A DNA stretch of 64,000 nt, from the NCBI RefSeq assembly GCF_011075055.1, contig NC_058147.1, forward strand, positions 16,639,622-16,703,621, given 5' to 3'. The translations under genes and the position numbers were made by a program. Positions 12,157 through 23,500 of the stretch are shown here, piece after piece (within the stretch, counting starts at the first letter, position 1; every line of letters begins with the position of its first letter). Source of the stretch: Mangifera indica (lineage: Eukaryota > Streptophyta > Magnoliopsida > Sapindales > Anacardiaceae). Below the pieces are notes generated by a model. The model did no database searches, had not been told where the DNA came from, and saw nothing but the letters and a program-made list of their open reading frames with translations.

Positions 12157-12700
12157 CAGTCCAAACGGTTCCTAATTCATACAAACTATATATCGTTGAA
12201 AAGAGGATTCAAAGAGCTTTCTAACAAGCTATAATAGTACTCATAATTCATTAAATCAGGCAGTCAAAACAGTAGATAAAGTCAGTGGCAAAAACTGCCT
12301 CCTCTGTTTATTTGATAAAGCAGTCCTTGTGGTTCATGCAATATTTAACAATCCAAATGATCTCCAATTCATACAAGCTATATATCACTGAAAAGAAAAT
12401 TCAAAGAGCTTTCCAACAAGATATAATAGCACTCATAAATTCTTATATAAGACAGTCAAAACGTGAGATGAAAGCAGTGGCAAAATTGCCTCCTCTGTTT
12501 ATTTGGTAAAGCAGTCCTTTTGGTTTATACAATATTTAACAGTCCAAATGATCTCTAATTCATACAAGCTATACATCGTTGGAAAGAGGATTCAAAGAGA
12601 TTTCCAAAAAAATATAATAGCACTCATAATTCATCAAATAAGGCAGCCAAAACATGGGATGAACTCAGTGGCAAAAACTGTAAATATTATGCAACTTTTT
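12157..12700. repeat. 192-bp tandem repeats inside 3' LTR
   Basis: Three diverged units start at 12157, 12349 and 12540. Each begins C-A-(G/A)-T-C-C-A-A-A and carries aattcatacaa, a conserved 'ttcaaagag' block and a 'cagtggcaaaa' tail. The third unit is incomplete. The same array is in the 5' LTR. Confidence 0.85.
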
Positions 12701-13358
12701 GCCATGAACAAAATCACATACATAGACATCCCAAATGGCAAAACAATATTCCTCAACATCAAAATCATCATTTATAAGATAGATCCAAGGAACCAAAAGC
12801 CTAAAACATATCACATATCAAGGATGATATCCCTTACCTTATTTCAAGCCAAATCTTTGCAAGTTGGCTTCCTCCTCTTTGTTTTGCTTCCTTTATCACC
12901 AAGACAACTTTAAATCAATACCAAAACACATTAACATATTCACATAACATGCATATAAACATAGATGAAAGGGAAAGGAAGGAGATCTTTGGTTACCAAA
13001 GCTTCCAAGTACTTCCTTTTCTTTTCTTTTCTTTTCTTTTCTTTCTTATCTTCCAAACTCCTTCAAATCCTTCCTTTTTCTTCAAGAAAGCAAAGAAAAA
13101 GCATGAAGAATGGTGGCTGCCGGAATATGGACGGAAATGATGGAAAAGTCTTCTCTTTCTCTTTATATAGAAAGCCTTATCTCTTTCTCTTTTTCTCTTT
13201 GTCTTTTTCCTTTTCTTTTTTTTTTCTTTTTCTTTAGGTATATATATATATATAAACATATATACATGTAAAACAAATATATGTACTTAAAATGGGAAAT
13301 ATCTCTAAATAGAATCAAAAGACATAAATACCCCTGGAACATACCTGAGGGTATTACA

Positions 13359-13374
13359 ACTCTTCCCCCCTCAC
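13359..13374 (-). other. Polypurine tract of Tekay element
   Basis: The minus strand reads TGAGGGGGGAAGAGT directly before the LTR start TGTAATACCC. This is the expected site of plus-strand DNA priming. Confidence 0.85.
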
Positions 13375-13694
13375 AAGAATTCCATCCTCGGAATTCACAA
13401 AAACAACTCTGGATACTTATCCTTCATGGTTTGCTCTATTTCCCAGGTAGCCTCCTCTAACTTCTGGCTTCTTCACAAGACTTTTACTAGAGGAATCTAT
13501 CGGTTCCTTAGTTGCTTAATTCTTTTGTCAAGTATCTGAATCGATTTTTCTTCATAACTAAGGTCTTCTGATAACTTAATATCTTCTGTATTCACAACCT
13601 GAGAATGATCACCAAGACATTTTTTTAATGATGAGACATGAAATACATCATGAATCCGGTCCATACTCGCTGGTAAGGCTAATCTGTAAGCCAC
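13375..13694 (-). pseudogene. Tekay pol C-terminus with chromodomain remnant
   Basis: A 65-aa ORF at 13497-13694 begins with the post-integrase block AYRLALP...IHDVFHVSSLKK, typical of Gypsy pol ends. After a stop the same frame goes on through IPLVKVL and KLEEATWEIEQTMKDKYPEL (about 13380-13490). This resembles the chromodomain-like tail of chromoviruses (pattern V-K-V-L-W ... E-E-A-T-W-E). Such tails steer integration toward certain chromatin. Two stop codons, one at the usual Trp, make this copy non-functional. Confidence 0.8.
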
Positions 13695-13935
13695 TTATTC
13701 TCTCAAGTATCTCATATGGACCAATAAATCTGGGAGCTAGCTTTCCCTTCTTTCCGAATCTCATCAAATGCTTGAATGGAGCAACCTTTACAAATACAAA
13801 TTCACCTACATTGAATTCCAAGTCTCGACGTCGATGATCTACATAGCTTTTCTATCGATCTTGAGCCTGTTTTATTCTTTGCCTGATTAGTTGGACATCA
13901 TCAATCATTTTCTAGGTCAATTCGGGCCCAAGGGA

Positions 13936-14790
13936 TTAGGATAACACATCTCTCTCTCCTATCTCATCCCAGTGAAGAGGAGAACGACACCTCCTACTAT
14001 ATAATGCCTCATAAGGTGCCATCTGAATAGTCGTCTGGTAGCTATTATTGTAAACAAACTCCACCAATGACAACATTTCTACCCATGTGGCTTTATGATC
14101 TAGGCAACAAGCTCTCAACATATCTTCCAAAATCTGATTAACCCTCTCCATCTGACCATCTGTCTAAGGATGATAAGTTGTACTAAATGTCAAATTAGTA
14201 CCCAAAGATCTTGGAGACTTTTCCAGAAAGCTGATACAAATCTTGTATCACAATCAGATACTATAGTCTTGGGTACCCCATGTAATCTAATAATCTCCCT
14301 AACATATAATCTCCCTAGTTGATCTATGGTAGTAGTATCTTTGATGGACAGGAAATGAGCTGACTTAGTCAATCTATCAACAATCACCCAGATAGCATTA
14401 CATCCATTCTGAACTTTAGGGAGTCCACTAACAAAGTCCATAGAGATATGCTCCTATTTCCATTCTGGAATAGGTTGAGGCTGAAGTAACCCTGCAGGTC
14501 TCTGGTGTTCGGCCTTAATTTGCTGACAGGTGAGACATCTAGTAACAAACTCACCTATATCCTTTTTCATGCTTGACCACCAAAAATGTCTTTTTAAATC
14601 CTGATACATCTTTACACCCCTAGGGTGGGCAGTGTAAAGAGAACTATAAGCCTCTGTAAGAATTCTCTGTCTCAATTCAATCATCTGGGGAACATATACT
14701 CGATCTCTGAATTTGAGAATTTCATTTGATATCTGAAAATTTTCCTTAAGACCCTTTTGAACCTTCTGAATTTTCTATTGACACCATTCA
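13936..14790 (-). pseudogene. Tekay integrase, broken into frames
   Basis: Three pieces in order: 14454-14684 (zinc-binding region with HPRG, HFWW and CLTCQ), 14190-14441 (core start MDFVSGLP, then VDRLTKSAHF and SDCDTRF) and 13936-14151 (ERVNQILEDMLRACC and YNNSYQTTIQMAPYEALY). The three acidic residues of the D,D,E core are recognisable but split between two frames. The first histidine of the HHCC zinc motif seems replaced by Tyr (EAY where relatives have EAH). Stops separate the first two pieces and a frame change separates the third. Confidence 0.9.
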
Positions 14791-14818
14791 TCTTGTGTCT
14801 GAGCCTCTCGAATTTTAT

Positions 14819-16039
14819 CTATGAGAGTGGTTGAATCTCTAACCTGGCGAGGGCCCCAATCACAAGCTCAATCTGCTCTCGATCCATCTCTCTCTGAATT
14901 TCTCTTTGGACTGTCAATTGTGTTATCATCACAATTCTACTGAGGGCATCTACAACTATATTAGCCTTGCCTGGATGGTACTTAATATCACAGTCATAGT
15001 CTTTTATTAGCTCGAGCCATCGCCTTTGCCTCATATTTAATTCCTTTTGAGTGAAGAAATATTTGAGACTCTTATGATCAGTATAAATATTACATTTTAC
15101 CCCATACAAATAGTGTCTCCAAATTTTCAAAGCAAAAACCACCACTACTAACTCCAAATCATGAGTGGGGTATCGAGTTTCAAATTCTTTCAATTGTCTT
15201 GAGGCATATGCTATCACCTTGCCTTGTTGCATCAACACTGCTCCTAAACCATTGTATGAGGCATCGGTGTATAAATCATACTCAACTCCCTTCTTTGGAA
15301 GTGCTAACACCGGAGCAGTAGTCAATCTTCTTTTCAATTCTTGGAAGCTTGCCTCACAGGCTTCTGACCACTGAAATGGCATTGTTTTCTTTGTGAGAGT
15401 TGTAAGACGTTTAGCTAATCTGGCAAATCCTTCCACAAACCTTCGATAATACCCTACCAAACCCAGGAAACTACGAACCTCTTTAACTGTCTTTGGTCTC
15501 TGCCATTCAACTATTGCCTCGATCTTATTGGGATTCACGGATATACCCTTTGCTGAAATCACATGCCCCAAAAAGGTAACTCTATCTAGCCAAAATTCAC
15601 ATTTCGAGAATTTGGCATACAGTTGTTTCTCTCTCAATCTCTGGAGGGTAAACCTCAAGTGTTGTTCATGCTCCTCTCGACTGCAAGAATATACTAAGAT
15701 ATCATCAATGAATACCACAATAAATTTATCCAGGCAATCGTGAAATACCCTGTTCATCAAATCCATAAATACTGTAGGGGCATTTGTCAATTCGAATAGC
15801 ATCACTATAAACTCAAAATGGCCATACCTCATTCGAAAAGCTGTTTTGGGTATATCTTTCTCTGTCACTCTCACCTGGTGATAACCAAATCTCAAATCTA
15901 TCTTGGAGAAGACCACGGATCCCTTCAACTGATCAAATAAATCATCAATCCTGGGTAACGGGTACTTGTTCTTAACTGTGGCTTTATTTAGCTCTCTGTA
16001 ATCAATACACATTCTCATAGACCTGTCTTTCTTTTTCAC
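14819..16039 (-). pseudogene. Tekay/Del reverse transcriptase-RNase H
   Basis: An uninterrupted 406-aa segment is the best-preserved part of the element. It holds the RT palm motifs [20 protein letters not shown], the [15 protein letters not shown] block, the catalytic FIDDILVYS motif and [11 protein letters not shown]. Then come the connection ([15 protein letters not shown]) and RNase H ([48 protein letters not shown] and a DALSRI end). It copies element RNA into DNA in the normal life cycle. It lies in the same frame as gag and protease upstream, consistent with a single ancestral gag-pol ORF. Downstream a stop at 14819-14821 and a frame change cut it from integrase. Motif wording places it in the Tekay (Del) chromovirus lineage. 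Confidence 0.95.
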
Positions 16040-16790
16040 AAATAGGATGGGAGCTCCCCAAGAGGAATGGCTTGGTCTGATAAAACCATGATCTAATAAC
16101 TTTTAAAGCTACTTTTTCAATTCTTGTAACTCGACAGGGGCTATTCAATAGGGTGCTCTTGAAATAGGTGTTGTGCCAGGTGCCAACTCTATACTAAACT
16201 CAATCTCTCTCTTGGGAGCTAATCTCGGTAGCTCACTTGAAAACATATCTAGAAACTCACGTACCACTAGTGTTTCCTCAATAGTTGGGCTTAACTTAAC
16301 CTTGCTCACTAGATGAGCCAAATATCCTATACACAAATTTTTCAACATTTTACTAGCTTTTAACATACTGATCATCAAACTCCAGATATGACCCTCACTG
16401 AACTCGAATTGATCTCCAGAGTCTAGGTTAAATCTCACTTTCTTCTTTTTACAATCAATTTCAGCTCCGTATCTCCCCAAAAAATTCATCCCTAAAATCA
16501 TGTCAAAATCTGGCATTTCGAACATAATCAGGTTCACTAGTAATTGTCGACCCTAAATCATAATACTCTGTCCTAGTAGCATAATCTTACTAATGACTGA
16601 CCCCCTATCAGGCAATTCGATCATAATCCTTTAGGCTATTTTAACGAGTTGCAACTTTAACCTCTCAAGCAAACTCTTGGCTATAAAACAATGAGTAGCC
16701 CCACAATCAATTAAAACATAAATAGGAGTATCAAGATAGAGAATCTGACCCGTGACTGCTGATGGGTTAGCCTCTACTGGGTCTTGGGTG
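16040..16790 (-). pseudogene. Tekay aspartic protease region
   Basis: The retropepsin-like active site reads LIDCGATHCFIA with the catalytic Asp codon at 16706-16708. Relatives usually have D-S-G; here it is D-C-G. The second half is open at 16145-16537 (FEMPDFDMILGMNFLGRYGAEIDC, then FLDMFSSELPRLAPKREIEF). Stops at about 16140, 16545 and 16625 interrupt the frame, which is the one used by gag and RT. Confidence 0.85.
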
Positions 16791-17915
16791 ATCGTATAAA
16801 CTCTAGCTGTAGTCCCTTCTATAGGCTGCTGCTGCTCTACTCTCGTTGGGGTAGTTGTACAGAAACAAGCAATATGTCCAGGCTGACAACATCTGAAACA
16901 AACTGCCTAACCTGTCAAACACTCTCCTCTATGGTGTTTCCCACGTTTCTGGCAAGCTGGTATCTCAAGTCCTCTTTGTTTCTTTCCACTCTTCTAGTTC
17001 TTTTTCATGCCTCTGAACTGGAGAGGTCGTTTACCTTTCCTGTCTCACTCTAGAGGAGGGTCTCTCTGTACTGAAGCTAAACCACTACTCACCGGGGGAG
17101 CTGGCATGGTAGAAGGAGGTGTAACCTTTTGCCCTGTGGTCTGACCAAACCTCCTCCTAACAAAAACCTCTACCCTCAAAGCTCTATCAATGGCTTCTGT
17201 ATAAGTTCTAGGTGGCTGTGCCCCGATCATAACATCTCGAGCTATCTTTAGATCTAGCCCATACACAAACTTCTGTATACGCCCCATTTCTGTGCTAGCT
17301 ATCTTGGGGGCATACTGGGACAATTGATTAAACTTTGTGGAATATTCTTTTACAAAGTCTGTCCCTTGCACTAGATTGATAAACTCTTGGGCCCTGATAC
17401 AAGTAACATCGGTGCCTCTGTACTCTACCTCAAATCGGCGCCTAAACTCTGACCATGTCATTTCTGAGACATTGACTGTCTCCCTGACTAAGTTCCACCA
17501 TATTCTTGCCTATGACTTGAAAAGATAAGTGGCATATCTCACTCTTTCTTGGTCAGTCATGTCAAACAAGGCCATGACACTTTCTACTGATTCCAACCAC
17601 TCTTCAGCTGCTATTGGGTCCCTTGCACCATCAAATTTTTGAGGTTGGTGCATACTAGGGAGGTGTAAAATAAGATGCAACTAAGTCCTTATTGGGGCTG
17701 CTGTAGATGCTGAAGTAACCTCCCTCATATCATGTCCCTGGATTGACGGCGTATGAGCTGTCTTACTTCCCTATGTAGGAGCACCTTTATGCTCTCTCAT
17801 CATCTCTCTGAAAATCTCTCGCATATCATGTGCACTGAGTGCCTCCTGAGGTACCTGAGGGGCTGCTCCTTCACTCTAGCTCCTCTGAGAGGGGTCTACT
17901 GGTGTTTGACTCATA
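16791..17915 (-). pseudogene. Tekay gag with zinc knuckle
   Basis: The capsid-like part is open at 17045-17461 (MTWSEFRRRFEVEYR, FINLVQGTDFVKEYSTKFNQL, KFVYGLDLKIARDVM). A CCHC-type zinc knuckle, CFRCCQPGHIACFC, follows at about 16868-16910. The N-terminal part (about 17462-17915) is readable only in pieces across frames, with stops. The PBS and 5' LTR lie just beyond, in the right order. Confidence 0.85.
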
Positions 17916-18088
17916 AGTCCTGAAAATGAACATATTAGTTTCATAAAACTCAGCAGGTAGAAATGAAAACTTAACTTACAATGATCGGCTACGAGGGTGG
18001 TCAACGTGGTTAGAGGGTATTCCATCTCTGTGTTACTTTGATTACTCCATTTTGTTTTAGAAAACATCTTTTGGGTTCCAAAATCATG

Positions 18089-18100
18089 CTCTGATACCAA
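18089..18100 (-). other. Primer binding site (tRNA-Met) of Tekay element
   Basis: The plus strand reads GCTCTGATACCA, the exact complement of TGGTATCAGAGC, three bases from the LTR start at 18103. It fixes the element as minus-strand. Confidence 0.95.
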
Positions 18101-19131
18101 CTTGTAACATCCCTCCCTAGAAGTACTATCCATCGAAGGAGAAATGTTACGAATTAATATTTGGAGCGTCTATTTTTTTTTCTTTTTAAAAATACTTTAA
18201 AATAAACGTATCATTAAAAGTGTTTAGGAAATATTCCAAGAAAACTGAAAATCTGGAAGCGAACAAAAGATGTATATACTCATATTAAAACTCATCTGAA
18301 AGCATCTGAAAATAAAGAGTAATCATATGCAACTATACCATAATCTCAAAAAGTCAAAAATCGACAAGAACATGCCACTGTATGCATGTAATATAAACCA
18401 CAGATAACCTGCTCCAGTCGGATCTACCTACGCTGACCTGACCCTGCCTCGAAGCTACCTTGATCACTTGTACCTGCAATCAGGAAAGAAAAGGGAGTGA
18501 GTGATAAGAACACTTAGTAAGGGGAAAAAATCAAGTAAACTATCTTTTTTTTTTCCTGTTCTAACTCACTTTTGAGACTCAACCTCACATCCTAACCTCT
18601 ATAAGAGATTGAGGGGATAATTTAGTTCACTCTTAACTATTTGGGTCATACTTTGTCTCATTTAGTGTTTATTTGATACTTTCTGAAAGCTAACTATAGA
18701 GATTTGACACTTTTCTAAGCTCAAGCTCTTTTTCTTTCACTACACTATTTCTGTATCTGAATTGAGCTATACTGCGAGCATGCTCTACTGCGAGCAGACC
18801 TTACTAGGGGTCTATGTCCTACTATGGACATATCCTACTACAGACGTGCCCTACTGCGGGCAGTGTAGTGTAAAGTGCCCCCTCATAGTTTATAGCATGC
18901 ATGTGGGTCTTATATCTTACTAATTTTGCTTCCATTTAAATTTATTCATAACTCACCAGACATTACTCTTGGGACAACCCCTAAATCTTGAGTCCCAACC
19001 TTTTCTTGCTTTTCTTTCTTTTATTTTTCTCTTCTTTTTTTTTTTTTCCTTTCATTTCCTTTCCAAACTGTGAAATACTGTTCATAACCCTGTTCATTTG
19101 ACAGGGCAGCCTTCTTTTTCATACAATTTCA

Positions 19132-19660
19132 CAGTCCAAACGGTTCCTAATTCATACAAACTATATATCGTTGAAAAGAGGATTCAAAGAGCTTTCTAAC
19201 AAGCTATAATAGTACTCATAATTCATTCAATCAGGCAGTCAAAACAGCAGATAAAATCAGTGGCAAAAACTGCCTCCTCTGTTTATTTGATAAAGCAGTC
19301 CTTGTGGTTCATGCAATATTTAACAATCCAAATGATCCCCAATTCATACAAGCTATATATCACTGAAAAGATAATGCAAAGATCTTTCCAACAAGATATA
19401 ATAGCACTCATAAATTCTTATATAAGACAGTCAAAACGTGAGATGAAAGCAGTGGCAAAACTGCCTCCTCTGTTTATTTGGTAAAGCAGTCCTTTTGGTT
19501 TATACAATATTTAACAGTCCAAATGATCTCTAATTCATACAAGCTATACATAGTTGGAAAGAGGATTTAAAGAGCTTTCCAACAAGATATAATAGCACTC
19601 ATAATTCATCAAATAAGGCAGCCAAAACATGGGTCGAACGCAGTGGCAAAAACTGTAAAT
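19132..19660. repeat. 192-bp tandem repeats inside 5' LTR
   Basis: Units start at 19132, 19324 and 19515, co-linear with those at 12157-12700. The array therefore predates insertion and belongs to the family. Confidence 0.85.
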
Positions 19661-20174
19661 ATTATGCAACTTTCTGCCATGAACAAAATCACATACATAG
19701 ACATCCCAAATGGCAAAACAATATTCCTCAACATCAAAATCATCATTTATAAGATAGATCCAAGGAACCAAAAGCCTAAAACATGTCACATATCAAGGAT
19801 GATATCCCTTACCTTGTTTCAAGCCAAATCTTTGCAAGTTGGCTTCCTCCTCTTTGTTTTGCTTCCTTTATCAACAAGACAACTTTAAATCAATACCAAA
19901 ACACACTAACATATTCACATAACATGCATATAAACATAGATGAAAGGGAAAGGAAAGAGATCTTTGGTTACCAAAGCTTCCAAGTACTTCCTTTTCTTAT
20001 CTTTCTTATCTTCCAAACTCCTTCAAATCCTTCCTTTTTCTTCAAGAAAGCAAAGAAAAAGCATGAAGAATGGTGGCTGCTAGAATATGGACGGAAATGA
20101 TGGAAAAGTCTTCTCTTTCTCTTTATATATAAAGCCTTATCTCTTTGTCTTTTTCTCTTTGTCTTTTTCTTTTT

Positions 20175-20177
<3 letters not shown>

Positions 20178-20217
<40 letters not shown>
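20178..20217. repeat. (TA)n microsatellite
   Basis: About 20 TA units. The matching place in the other LTR (13239-13252) has only about seven, so the run changed length after insertion. Confidence 0.95.
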
Positions 20218-20220
<3 letters not shown>

Positions 20221-20328
20221 ACACATATACATGTAAAACAAATATATGTATTTAAAATGGGAAATATCTCTAAATAGAGTCAAAAGACATAAATACCCCT
20301 GAAACATACCTGAGGGTATTACAAAATT

Positions 20329-21440
20329 GTATTTCAAACCTTAATTTTAGATAGAGTGAAATTTGAACTTTGAAAAGAAAACAAAACAAGGGATTTTTGA
20401 ACTCTGATTTTAGAATTCCATTGTTCAATTTCAAGCCCTAATTCTTTTTTATTGAGAACCTTAGTTAAAATTCAATCAAACCCTAATTTATACATAAAAC
20501 CTTAATTTTTAATTTTAATTCCTGATTCAGAATTATCAAACCATAATTTCAAACTGTATAATTCCAATTTCAGTTTTTTAGATTCAATAACCTATGCGTA
20601 CCTCTTTGATATCACATATAAGATTTATTACATAAGAATATAATAAAATAAATCAATCATAAATTCACAAGATCTATGCACAAGATATAAAATACTAAAT
20701 TAAACTACAAGGTTTTATAAATACTTGGATCATCATGCAAACTGAATTTATAAAGTGTTTGAAATTACCTGTTGAGATTACCTTTCGACGTGACCTGATT
20801 TTCTACTCAATAAATCTCAAGATCTATCGCATGGACAGATCTCTCCGGATTCAACTCTTCTTCCACTAGCCATCTTTTGTGATATTTTTTTAATCTCAAC
20901 AGTTCCTTCTAAAAAGGCAACCCCCATCTTGCTTAACAGGATTACAAAATTTCTCCTTTAATGATACAGTATAAACCAATATGAACAACAATATAAAATC
21001 ACTTGCATATAATGAACAAAAGTTAATAGAAAGCAGAGGAGCAGACAACAATTTCACGTAAACAATAAAAAAATTGCATATAATGAACAAATTGGGAAGA
21101 AAAAGACTTACTGGTGAGTTGGGCAAGGACCGAGACAAGTTTAATGAGATAGAGAACAAGTTAACGGCGTGTTTCGGTTGTGGCTGCGCTTGGGAGATTA
21201 GATAGAGTCGCGTTGGAACAAATTTTAGAATTTTAAATTAGGGATTATTTGTTATTTGAAATAAGTTTTTTTTTTTGGCAATAAGTCAAACCCAGTTTTT
21301 GCGGTTTCCATCAGTTCACTAGTTTTAATCAAGTTTAATCAAACTAACTAATAAATCATTGTTTTGAATAAACCAAACTTGGTTTGGAACTGATTCTTGA
21401 TTGAATCAATCAGTCTGATCTAGTATTGAAACCTTCGGGT
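20329..21440 (-). mobile_element. Right part of Copia element 'D': leader and probable 5' LTR
   Basis: This continues the host sequence split by the Tekay element. At about 20602-20614 the plus strand reads ctctttgatatca, a degenerate complement of the Met primer site, next to a TATAAGATTTATTAC start where an LTR should begin. 20329-20600 would be the leader. The LTR end is not definable. 20750-21200 is slightly less A+T-rich but shows no recognised protein. Confidence 0.4.
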
Positions 21441-21961
21441 TTGAGAGTTTGGTCTCTCAAATTAAGATGAAACAAAATTGATCTAAGTATTAATGAGATG
21501 TCAAATATCTATTTGTGTTTTCTAATTAAGAAGGTATCAAAATTCAACTATAAAATATATCTACATAGGTTCTTGATAAAATTATCACATATTGAGCACA
21601 AATAATAGGCTTGCTCTTGATAAATCATAAACGAATATAAATTTCTATTTCCATGTTACATAATAAATGCATAGCAAAACCAAACCGAGTGGTTTAATTT
21701 TTTTTTTAAATTTGGTTCAATTATGTATTTTAGAATTTAGTAATTGTAAATAGTCCCTTAAATTTATGATATAGCAAAACTATGTTCACAACTTTGCGAT
21801 TAGGTGTTATTTTATCTCTAATTTAAAATTATCTAATTATATGATGACATATCATTATTTATGCATAAAATTGTGCATATGATACTATTTTTTAAGATTT
21901 TGTAATAATAGAATTCCTTTTTGCTTTATTGAACTACTAGTATACCATTAAAATTCATATG
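21441..21961. other. A+T-rich spacer with a MITE-end-like segment
   Basis: No gene is seen. 21826-21870 (tatatgatgacat core) resembles, in reverse complement, the left end of the MITE-like sequence at 49797. It may be another family member. Confidence 0.3.
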
Positions 21962-21969
21962 GTTACAAG

Positions 21970-22825
21970 TAGAGACATTAGTGGGTTAAGTCGGGTTAGG
22001 CAAGGTTCGTTTCAGCACGGTCCATTGGGCTAGGCCAAAATCCCACACAGTTGTGGGTCTTTGGGTTAGGCTGACCCAAAAAATCCTTAAGACCCACAAC
22101 ACAACTCTATAAATATAGAGTCTTGCTAGGTCGGGTACTTAACAGAGCAACCCGTTAGTTTTTACTGGACTAACCCATTAATTTTAATAAAAAATAATTC
22201 TTTAAAATTATGTTTTCTAATAAAAAAAAACATGTTAGAAATTGTGATTAAAAAGAAGATAGACTTATTTATAATAGGTTAATTGAGTTTTCATGATCAT
22301 TCTCACCAATGTGAAATCCAAAACATGAGTTTGATTAAATTTTTTATTTTGCTTAGTCTTTATTTATAGTAGGTGAAGAGAGTGAGCAATTGTGTTCTTT
22401 TATATGTAGGACACTTTTGCATTTATACTTTTGTACTTTGCAAAGAGTCTCACATCTAATCACTCACTTTTTTCACTTACTATAAATAAATGGTCAATAC
22501 CATGTTTCAATCAAACTAAAATTTTGGTTATTTCGTACATGTGAAATTGATTCAAAGAACTCAACTCATTTTTTTGAAGTCTAAAATTTTCATATCTTAT
22601 AAATATTTACAATTTTTTATATTATAATTATTACTTAAATAACTAATTTTTTAATTATTACATGAATAGTATGTGAGTTGGGCTGGGTCGGCTTGCGACA
22701 CAATAAGGAAAGCCTACGAGCTTGACATAACTCACTATAGTAATGGGTTGTGCCCTTCTAGGCTATGCCATTTTTTCGTGTTTTGAGTCAAGCTATAGGC
22801 GGGGCTGAACCAATTGACAAGTCTA
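21970..22825. mobile_element. Non-autonomous hAT element (856 bp) with 8-bp target duplication
   Basis: The 8-bp direct repeat GTTACAAG flanks it exactly (21962-21969 and 22826-22833). Ends are short imperfect inverted repeats: left TAGAGACATTAGTGGGTT; right, in reverse complement, TAGACTTGTCAATTGGTT. Subterminal GGGTTRGG / GGCTGGGTCGG stretches are typical of plant hAT elements. No transposase is encoded. An internal inverted repeat is noted separately. Confidence 0.85.
22281..22569. repeat. Long imperfect inverted repeat inside the hAT element
   Basis: Arms at 22281-22386 and 22463-22569 are complementary in register. Examples: tatttatagtaggtgaag at 22361 against cttactataaata near 22476, and gagtttgattaaa against tcaatcaaact. 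The loop is about 76 nt. A transcript would fold into a long hairpin. Confidence 0.75.
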
Positions 22826-22879
22826 GTTACAAGAAAAAAATAGAAAAAAAAAATAATTTGGCATATTAACAAATGCACC

Positions 22880-23500
22880 CACTACGCCATAAAAGGTTTA
22901 ATGCAGCAGTCGATTTTTATTATTAAAAGCCCATAAAACTGTGACTTTAGACTTTAAACAACGAAATCATAGCCTCTATAACTGTCTCTGCTACATTAGG
23001 AAATAGGCCACAATTAAAATAACCGCTACATCAGTAACTTAAATACAATGATTTTGGTTCAATCTAAGCTAGTGGTTTGTTTAGTCTCTAATGCAACGAT
23101 TTTGGTTACCAAACATGGTGGTTATTAGGAACATTAGGTGATGATTATAAATTATTTTAAGTAATAAATTATTTCATTTTCAAGCAACGATTATTTAAAT
23201 ACAACAACAGTTATTAGGGATATTAAGTGATGGTTATAGCAATTGTAAGTAATGGATTATGTCATTTTTAAGCAACAGCTATTCAGGTAAGACAACAATT
23301 ATCAAGATAATTAAGCAACAATTTTAAATAACAGATTATGTCATTTTTAAGCAATGAATATTTGGCTAATGCAGTAGTTCGTAATACTGCAAAAACAATA
23401 ATTTTAATGGTTGAAACAACAATTTTATATATGTTGTTGCATTAGTTGTATGTATTTAATACAATAGTTTGTGTATATGATATGATAATTTTGTTTTGTT
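22880..23500. mobile_element. CACTA-type (EnSpm) transposon end
   Basis: It begins CACTACGCCATAAAAGG, matching the usual CACTA terminus. Subterminal repeats follow, as the superfamily requires: three copies of a block like taa..gattatgtcattttt at 23162, 23250 and 23329, plus many caaca/acaat units. The opposite end (ending GTAGTG) was not found, so this is a lone end or a truncated element. The right limit is approximate. Confidence 0.6.

Larger units (their letters stand above)
11112..13358 (-). mobile_element. 3' LTR of Tekay/Del-type Gypsy element
   Basis: This 2247-bp LTR begins TGTAACATCCCTCC and ends GGGTATTACA on the plus strand. It pairs with 18103-20323; the two copies align over their whole length with scattered substitutions and a few length changes in simple repeats. 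The polypurine tract is directly inside it at 13359-13374. A length above 2 kb is usual for Tekay/Del chromoviruses. Confidence 0.95.
18103..20323 (-). mobile_element. 5' LTR of Tekay/Del-type Gypsy element
   Basis: The 2221-bp partner of 11112-13358 has the same TGTAACATCC start and TATTACA end, followed by the target duplication AAATT at 20324-20328. It carries the same 192-bp tandem units (starts 19132, 19324, 19515) and a shorter polypyrimidine tract. The element's own promoter is expected inside this LTR but cannot be pinpointed. Confidence 0.95.

Noticed and set aside
12157..12700. CRISPR-like array
   Set aside because: Units are 192 bp, diverged and inside an LTR of a plant retrotransposon; no short identical repeats with unique spacers.
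12965..13259. ORFs of 63-90 aa near the inner end of the 3' LTR
   Set aside because: Built on (TTTTC)n and (TA)n simple sequence; the equivalent place in the other LTR differs in frame.
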